DNA of 25,563 nucleotides, taken from assembly GCA_964384905.1 (NCBI GenBank), contig CAYLND010000044.1, positions 1 through 25,563 of the forward strand, in the 5' to 3' direction. Positions 22,089-25,563 of this stretch are shown here, piece by piece (within the stretch, counting starts at the first letter, position 1; each line of letters starts with the position of its first letter). This stretch comes from Gp22-AA3 sp964384905. GTDB lineage: Bacteria > Acidobacteriota > Polarisedimenticolia > Gp22-AA2. The notes under the pieces are model-generated. The model was not told where the DNA came from and ran no database searches. It saw nothing but the letters and a program-made list of their open reading frames with translations. Both the position numbers and the translations under genes were made by a program.

Positions 22089-23099
22089 TCATAGCGTCAT
22101 GTCGATGCGCCGCAGGAACAGCCCGAGCGCCAGGCCGGCCACGGCGATCCCGGCCAGGATCGCGACCGCGGCGGTCGTCGTGGAGAGCATCATGACGACC
22201 GCCAGCCCGCCGAGAGCCACGGTCGCCCCCCAGGAGGCCATCACGGTCTGACGCGTCGACAGGCGCCACTTGCGCAGGCGCAGAGCGAAGTGGTCGGGGC
22301 TGCCGAGGAAGACCGGCAGCCCGCGGCGGAAGCGCACGTACATCACGAACAGCGTGTCGAAAATCGGCACGCCGAGCACGATCACCGGCGCCACCGAGGC
22401 GATCAGGTTCCGTCGCGTGTAGGAGTTGTTCATCGCCAGGGCGCCCAGCATCATCCCGACGAACATGCTGCCCGTATCGCCCATGTAGATCCGCGCGGGC
22501 TCGACGTTGTAGCGCAGGAATCCGCACAGCGAGCCGCACAGCGCCGCCAGGAGGACGGCGTAGGTGATCCGGCCGTTGACCGCGGCGATCAGGAAGAGCA
22601 CGGCCGCCGCGGCCGCCGCGACGCCCGCCGCCAGGCCGTCCATGATGTCGATGAGATTGAAGGCGTTGGTGATGCCCAGGAGCCAGAAGAACGATAGGGC
22701 GATCGCCAGCCAGGGATTCAGGAAACCCAGCTTGATGTAGACGGACGAGTTCATCAGCGCCAGCACCGCCACCACCTGGCCCGCCAGCTTGATCCCCGGC
22801 GTCAGGACGCCCAGGTCGTCGACCAGACCGAGGATCACCACGATGGCACCCGACAGCAGCATGCCGAGGACCTCGATGGAGTCGAACCGGCGGGTCGCCG
22901 TCAGCGCCAGGAGGAACGACAGGTAGATCGCCAGGCCTCCCAGATAGGGCACCGGCTGCGCCTGGTTCTTGAGCCGCCCATCGGGCCGATCGACGATCCC
23001 GAAGCGCAGCGCCGCCGCCCGCATCAGCGGCGTCATGTAGAGGGAGATCGCCAGTGCCAGGCCGAAGGCCATGAGGCTGAGAAGAGGCCATCCGTTCAA
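22089..23099 (-). CDS. Polyprenyl-phosphate sugar-1-phosphate transferase (WecA/MraY superfamily)
   Basis: TTG 23099 overlaps the stop of the glycosyltransferase gene (TTGA) and has GGAG 6 bases before it. The ATG at 23072 has no such site. The product is 336 residues with about ten membrane helices. Family motifs: D94-D95 in GLVDDLG, NAFNLIDIMDG (145-155) with the catalytic aspartates, YMGDTG (205-210), PIFDTL (245-250) and the cytoplasmic loop SPDHFALRLRKW (267-278) in place of the HxHHH motif of WecA. It should move a HexNAc-1-phosphate from UDP-sugar to undecaprenyl phosphate on the inner side of the membrane, the first step for the glycan built by the neighbouring transferases. Confidence 0.93.
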   Translation of the reverse strand: MNGWPLLSLMAFGLALAISLYMTPLMRAAALRFGIVDRPDGRLKNQAQPVPYLGGLAIYLSFLLALTATRRFDSIEVLGMLLSGAIVVILGLVDDLGVLTPGIKLAGQVVAVLALMNSSVYIKLGFLNPWLAIALSFFWLLGITNAFNLIDIMDGLAAGVAAAAAAVLFLIAAVNGRITYAVLLAALCGSLCGFLRYNVEPARIYMGDTGSMFVGMMLGALAMNNSYTRRNLIASVAPVIVLGVPIFDTLFVMYVRFRRGLPVFLGSPDHFALRLRKWRLSTRQTVMASWGATVALGGLAVVMMLSTTTAAVAILAGIAVAGLALGLFLRRIDMTL

Positions 23100-24346
23100 C
23101 CCTCGCTCCGCTGCCGGCCGGACGACGCCGCTTCGGGCGTCCGGTCCCGCTCCAGAAGCTCGCGGTACAGCGCCTCGATCTGTCCGACCAGGCGCTCGAT
23201 ATCGAACTGCGCGCGCACCCTCTCCATCCCGGAGCGGCCCAGACGCGCCGCGAGATCGCGGTCGGCGAGGAGGCGCGCGCAGGCCGCCGCCAGGGCTTCG
23301 GCATCGCCGGGTGGGACGAGCAGTCCGGTCTCGCCGTCGACCACGGCCTCCGGCACACCGCCCACGCGCGTGGCGACCACCGGGGTTCCGACGGCCATCG
23401 CCTCGAGGGCGGTGAGACCGAAACCCTCCCACAAGGACGGCTGCACGAACAGATCGAGCGCGCGCATGACCTCCGCCACGTCCCGGCGCATCCCGGCGAA
23501 GACCGTGCAGTGGCTGACACCCTCGCGCGTCGCGCGCTCCTCGAGCGCCGCGCGCTGCGGGCCGTCTCCCACGACGACGAACCGGGCGCGCGGGACGTGG
23601 CGCAACAGCGAGCGCGCCGCCGCCAGGAACACCACGAGACCCTTCTTCGGCTCCATCAGCCGCCCGAGCGTCCCGACGAGGAGATCCTCCGGCCCGGCGC
23701 CGAGCTCGCGCCGGACGCGCTCGCGAGCGCGCGGATCGCCTTCCGCCTCCGGGATCTCGATCGCGTTCGGGAGGGTGTGCACCAGACCCGGTCGGATGCC
23801 GAGGGTCTCGATGGCATGGCGCCGGACCGCCTCGGAGCAGGTGGTGACGGCGTCCGACAGAGGCGCCGTGGCCCGCTCGGCCAGCCGGTGGTACCAGCGC
23901 ATCCAGACATCGGTGTCGTGGTGGGTGGTGACCACGATGGGAACCGAGGCGAGCCAGCCGACCACTCGTGCCGCGAGATTCGCCCAGAACAGATGGCCGC
24001 GGATGATCTGCACGCGGTCCCGTCGCACCATCGACAGCAGACGCCCGAAGGCGCGCAGGTCGAGCCACCCCTTCGCGCCGAGGGCCACCGCGCGCACGCC
24101 GCGGTCCTCCAGCTCGTCGCCCAGGAGACCCCACCCCTTCAGACAGGCGACCGTGACGTCGAACCCGTCGCGCTGCAGGCGTGGGGCCGTGGTGAGAATC
24201 AGCTGCTCCGCCCCGCCCACGGTGAATCCGACCGTCAGGATCAGCAGCCGCGGGCGGCCCGCATGCGGCAGGAGCGCCGGGCGTGGCGCGCCGCGGACCG
24301 TCCGATCCGTCCGGGGACCGGAGCGCCTCATCGAGGCGGCCTTCAT
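23096..24346 (-). CDS. GT4 family glycosyltransferase
   Basis: ATG 24346 overlaps the stop of the preceding transferase (ATGA). The product is 416 residues. After an Arg-rich, probably disordered N terminus (1-32) comes the GT-B fold: GFTVGGAEQLI (40-50), HHDTD at 142-146, GRLMEPKKG (228-236) and the E-x7-E motif E307 to E315 (WEGFGLTALEA), then GGVPEAVVDGETGLLVPPGD. The GT4 motif set is complete and the enzyme is probably active. Donor and acceptor cannot be read from sequence. It closely resembles the neighbour at 24343-25521, which suggests a local duplication in the cluster. Overlaps on both sides point to coupled translation. Confidence 0.93.
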   Translation of the reverse strand: MKAASMRRSGPRTDRTVRGAPRPALLPHAGRPRLLILTVGFTVGGAEQLILTTAPRLQRDGFDVTVACLKGWGLLGDELEDRGVRAVALGAKGWLDLRAFGRLLSMVRRDRVQIIRGHLFWANLAARVVGWLASVPIVVTTHHDTDVWMRWYHRLAERATAPLSDAVTTCSEAVRRHAIETLGIRPGLVHTLPNAIEIPEAEGDPRARERVRRELGAGPEDLLVGTLGRLMEPKKGLVVFLAAARSLLRHVPRARFVVVGDGPQRAALEERATREGVSHCTVFAGMRRDVAEVMRALDLFVQPSLWEGFGLTALEAMAVGTPVVATRVGGVPEAVVDGETGLLVPPGDAEALAAACARLLADRDLAARLGRSGMERVRAQFDIERLVGQIEALYRELLERDRTPEAASSGRQRSEG

Positions 24347-25521
24347 GACCGGCACCCGAGCACTTGGCGATACAGCGCGTCGACGCGAGCCGCGACCGAC
24401 GCCATGGAGTGGCGCTCCGAAGCCAGCCGCGCCGCCGCGTCGCCGTACCGGCGGGCCCTCCCGCTGTCGCCCAGGAGCGCGATCGCCGCGCTCGCCAGGG
24501 CCGACGCGTCCGCCGGCCGCACCAGAAAAACGGCGACCCGGTCGTCGACCCCCCCCGGGATTCCCCCGACGCGCGACGCCACGATCGGGAGACGCGCCGC
24601 CATCGCCTCCAGAAGACTGATCCCGAAGCCCTCGTACAGGGACGGCTGCACGAACAGGTCGAGGGCCGACAGGATGGCCGGCACGTCGCCGCGGTGGCCG
24701 AGGAACACCACTCGATCCGCCATCTCCAGCCGACGCGCCTCATCCTCGAGGGCCACGCGCGACGGCCCGTCGCCTGCCAGCACGCACCCGGCTCGCGGGA
24801 ACGCTTCCACGATGGCGGGCAGCGCCCGCAGCAGGAACGCGTGACCCTTCTCGGGAGACAAACGCCCCACGCAGCCAATCAGCGGATCGAGAGCCGGCAG
24901 GGCGAGGGCCGAGCGGGCCTCGGCACGCGGCGGGCGCGGCGGTGCGGACTCCACTCCGTGACCGATGATGACCATCTTGCGGCGCGGCAGACGCTCGTTC
25001 GTCTCGAGGAACTCGGCCAGACCCTCCGACACCACGATCACCGCATCGTCCATGGCGTACGCCGCCCGCTCCAGCGCCAGGAACGGATAGCGCTTCCAGG
25101 TGCGCCGGGTGCGGAACTCATCCGGCGCGTGCTTCGTCGACACGACCGCCCGCGCGCCGCCCAGACGGCCGGCCAGGGCGCCGTAGAAATCGGCCACGTC
25201 CATGTGGGTATGCACCAGGTCGTGACGCCCCCGGGCCACCAGGGCCCTGAGACGGAACAGGCACATCGGGTCGAAATGCGAGCGCAGCCTCACCCGCACG
25301 ACCTCGGCGCCGGCCGATTCGAAGTCGCGCCGCAGCACCGGCTCGCCACGCAGGTACGCCACGCTCGTCCGGTAGCGGCGCGCGTCGAGGGCGCCCACCA
25401 GACGCAGCACCGACAGCTCGGAGCCGCCCGGCAGGAGGGTGGACAGGACGTGCAGGACGCGGATGCGCTCCGGGGGCGCCGGGTCCGGCGGCGCCGGCCG
25501 CGCGTCCGTCGCGGGCGCCAC
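24343..25521 (-). CDS. GT4 family glycosyltransferase; start may lie further upstream
   Basis: The frame opens at GTG 25521 with GGAGG 10 bases before it, giving 392 residues, but it stays open to the right edge, so an earlier start outside the window is possible. GT-B fold features: LPGGSELSVLR (30-40), HTHMDVADFYG (104-114), GRLSPEKGH (219-227), the E-x7-E motif E297 to E305 (YEGFGISLLEA), and GGIPGGVDDRVAVFLVRPAD. The last is a variant of the usual GG-x-PE-x-V motif with glycine in place of glutamate. Its Pro/Ala-rich start (residues 1-18) is not part of the fold. It is the first visible gene of the polysaccharide operon; no promoter is visible in the 42 bases before it. Confidence 0.9.
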   Translation of the reverse strand: MAPATDARPAPPDPAPPERIRVLHVLSTLLPGGSELSVLRLVGALDARRYRTSVAYLRGEPVLRRDFESAGAEVVRVRLRSHFDPMCLFRLRALVARGRHDLVHTHMDVADFYGALAGRLGGARAVVSTKHAPDEFRTRRTWKRYPFLALERAAYAMDDAVIVVSEGLAEFLETNERLPRRKMVIIGHGVESAPPRPPRAEARSALALPALDPLIGCVGRLSPEKGHAFLLRALPAIVEAFPRAGCVLAGDGPSRVALEDEARRLEMADRVVFLGHRGDVPAILSALDLFVQPSLYEGFGISLLEAMAARLPIVASRVGGIPGGVDDRVAVFLVRPADASALASAAIALLGDSGRARRYGDAAARLASERHSMASVAARVDALYRQVLGCRS

Positions 25522-25563
25522 GGCCCGGCGGCCTCCCGCTACAGCCCCCTCTGGCCGATCTAC

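Noticed and set aside
1..25563. CRISPR arrays, tRNA or rRNA genes, insertion sequences, integrases, phage genes
   Set aside because: No regularly spaced repeats, no tRNA-like cloverleaf or rRNA stretch recognised, and no transposase or integrase motif in any plausible frame.

Overview
The window is a strongly GC-rich bacterial segment. Almost all of it is coding and transcribed leftward (minus strand). It carries accessory and regulatory genes of a type IV pilus (T4P) next to a surface-polysaccharide gene cluster. Two clues suggest Acidobacteriota, Myxococcota or a related 'deltaproteobacterial' lineage. One is the ABC transporter, TPR protein and prepilin peptidase side by side, as in the Myxococcus/Geobacter pil loci. 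The other is the pair of minor-pilin operons with very large PilX/PilW-type proteins. This placement is an inference from gene content only; there is no rRNA or other marker here.

Layout in transcription order (right to left). (1) 25521-17472: three GT4 glycosyltransferases, a WecA/MraY-type polyprenyl-phosphate sugar-1-phosphate transferase, a UDP-galactopyranose-mutase-like FAD protein and an AsnB-type amidotransferase. Most junctions are stop/start overlaps, so this looks like one operon for a lipid-linked glycan. (2) 17385-11995: ABC ATPase, ABC-2 permease, TPR protein, prepilin peptidase PilD and a PilS/NtrB-like histidine kinase, behind a good sigma-70 promoter. (3) 11746-3906: a first minor-pilin set (GspH/FimT, PilV, a 907-residue PilW with fibronectin-like domains, a 649-residue PilX), then a proline-rich coiled-coil protein and an NtrC-type response regulator without its DNA-binding domain. 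A nearly perfect sigma-54 promoter precedes this set. (4) 3829-986: a second, compact set in the same FimT-PilV-PilW-PilX order behind its own sigma-70-like promoter. (5) 390-950, plus strand: a protein of unknown function made of two copies of one domain. (6) 256 to the left edge: the start of a zinc-ribbon protein.

How they may work together: PilD would process the prepilins. The kinase would phosphorylate the NtrC-like protein, which would activate the sigma-54 promoter of the operon that encodes it. The two minor-pilin sets could make alternative pilus tip or priming complexes, with the FN3-bearing PilW as a candidate adhesin. The pilus core (PilA, PilB, PilT, PilC, PilMNOPQ) and PilY1 are not in the window.

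I found no rRNA, tRNA, CRISPR array, insertion sequence or integrase. The longest gene-free stretch is 248 bp (11747-11994) and holds the sigma-54 promoter and an upstream dyad. The most interesting points are the HTH-less activator inside a sigma-54 operon, the giant FN3 prepilin, the two parallel minor-pilin cassettes and the tandem-domain protein on the plus strand.
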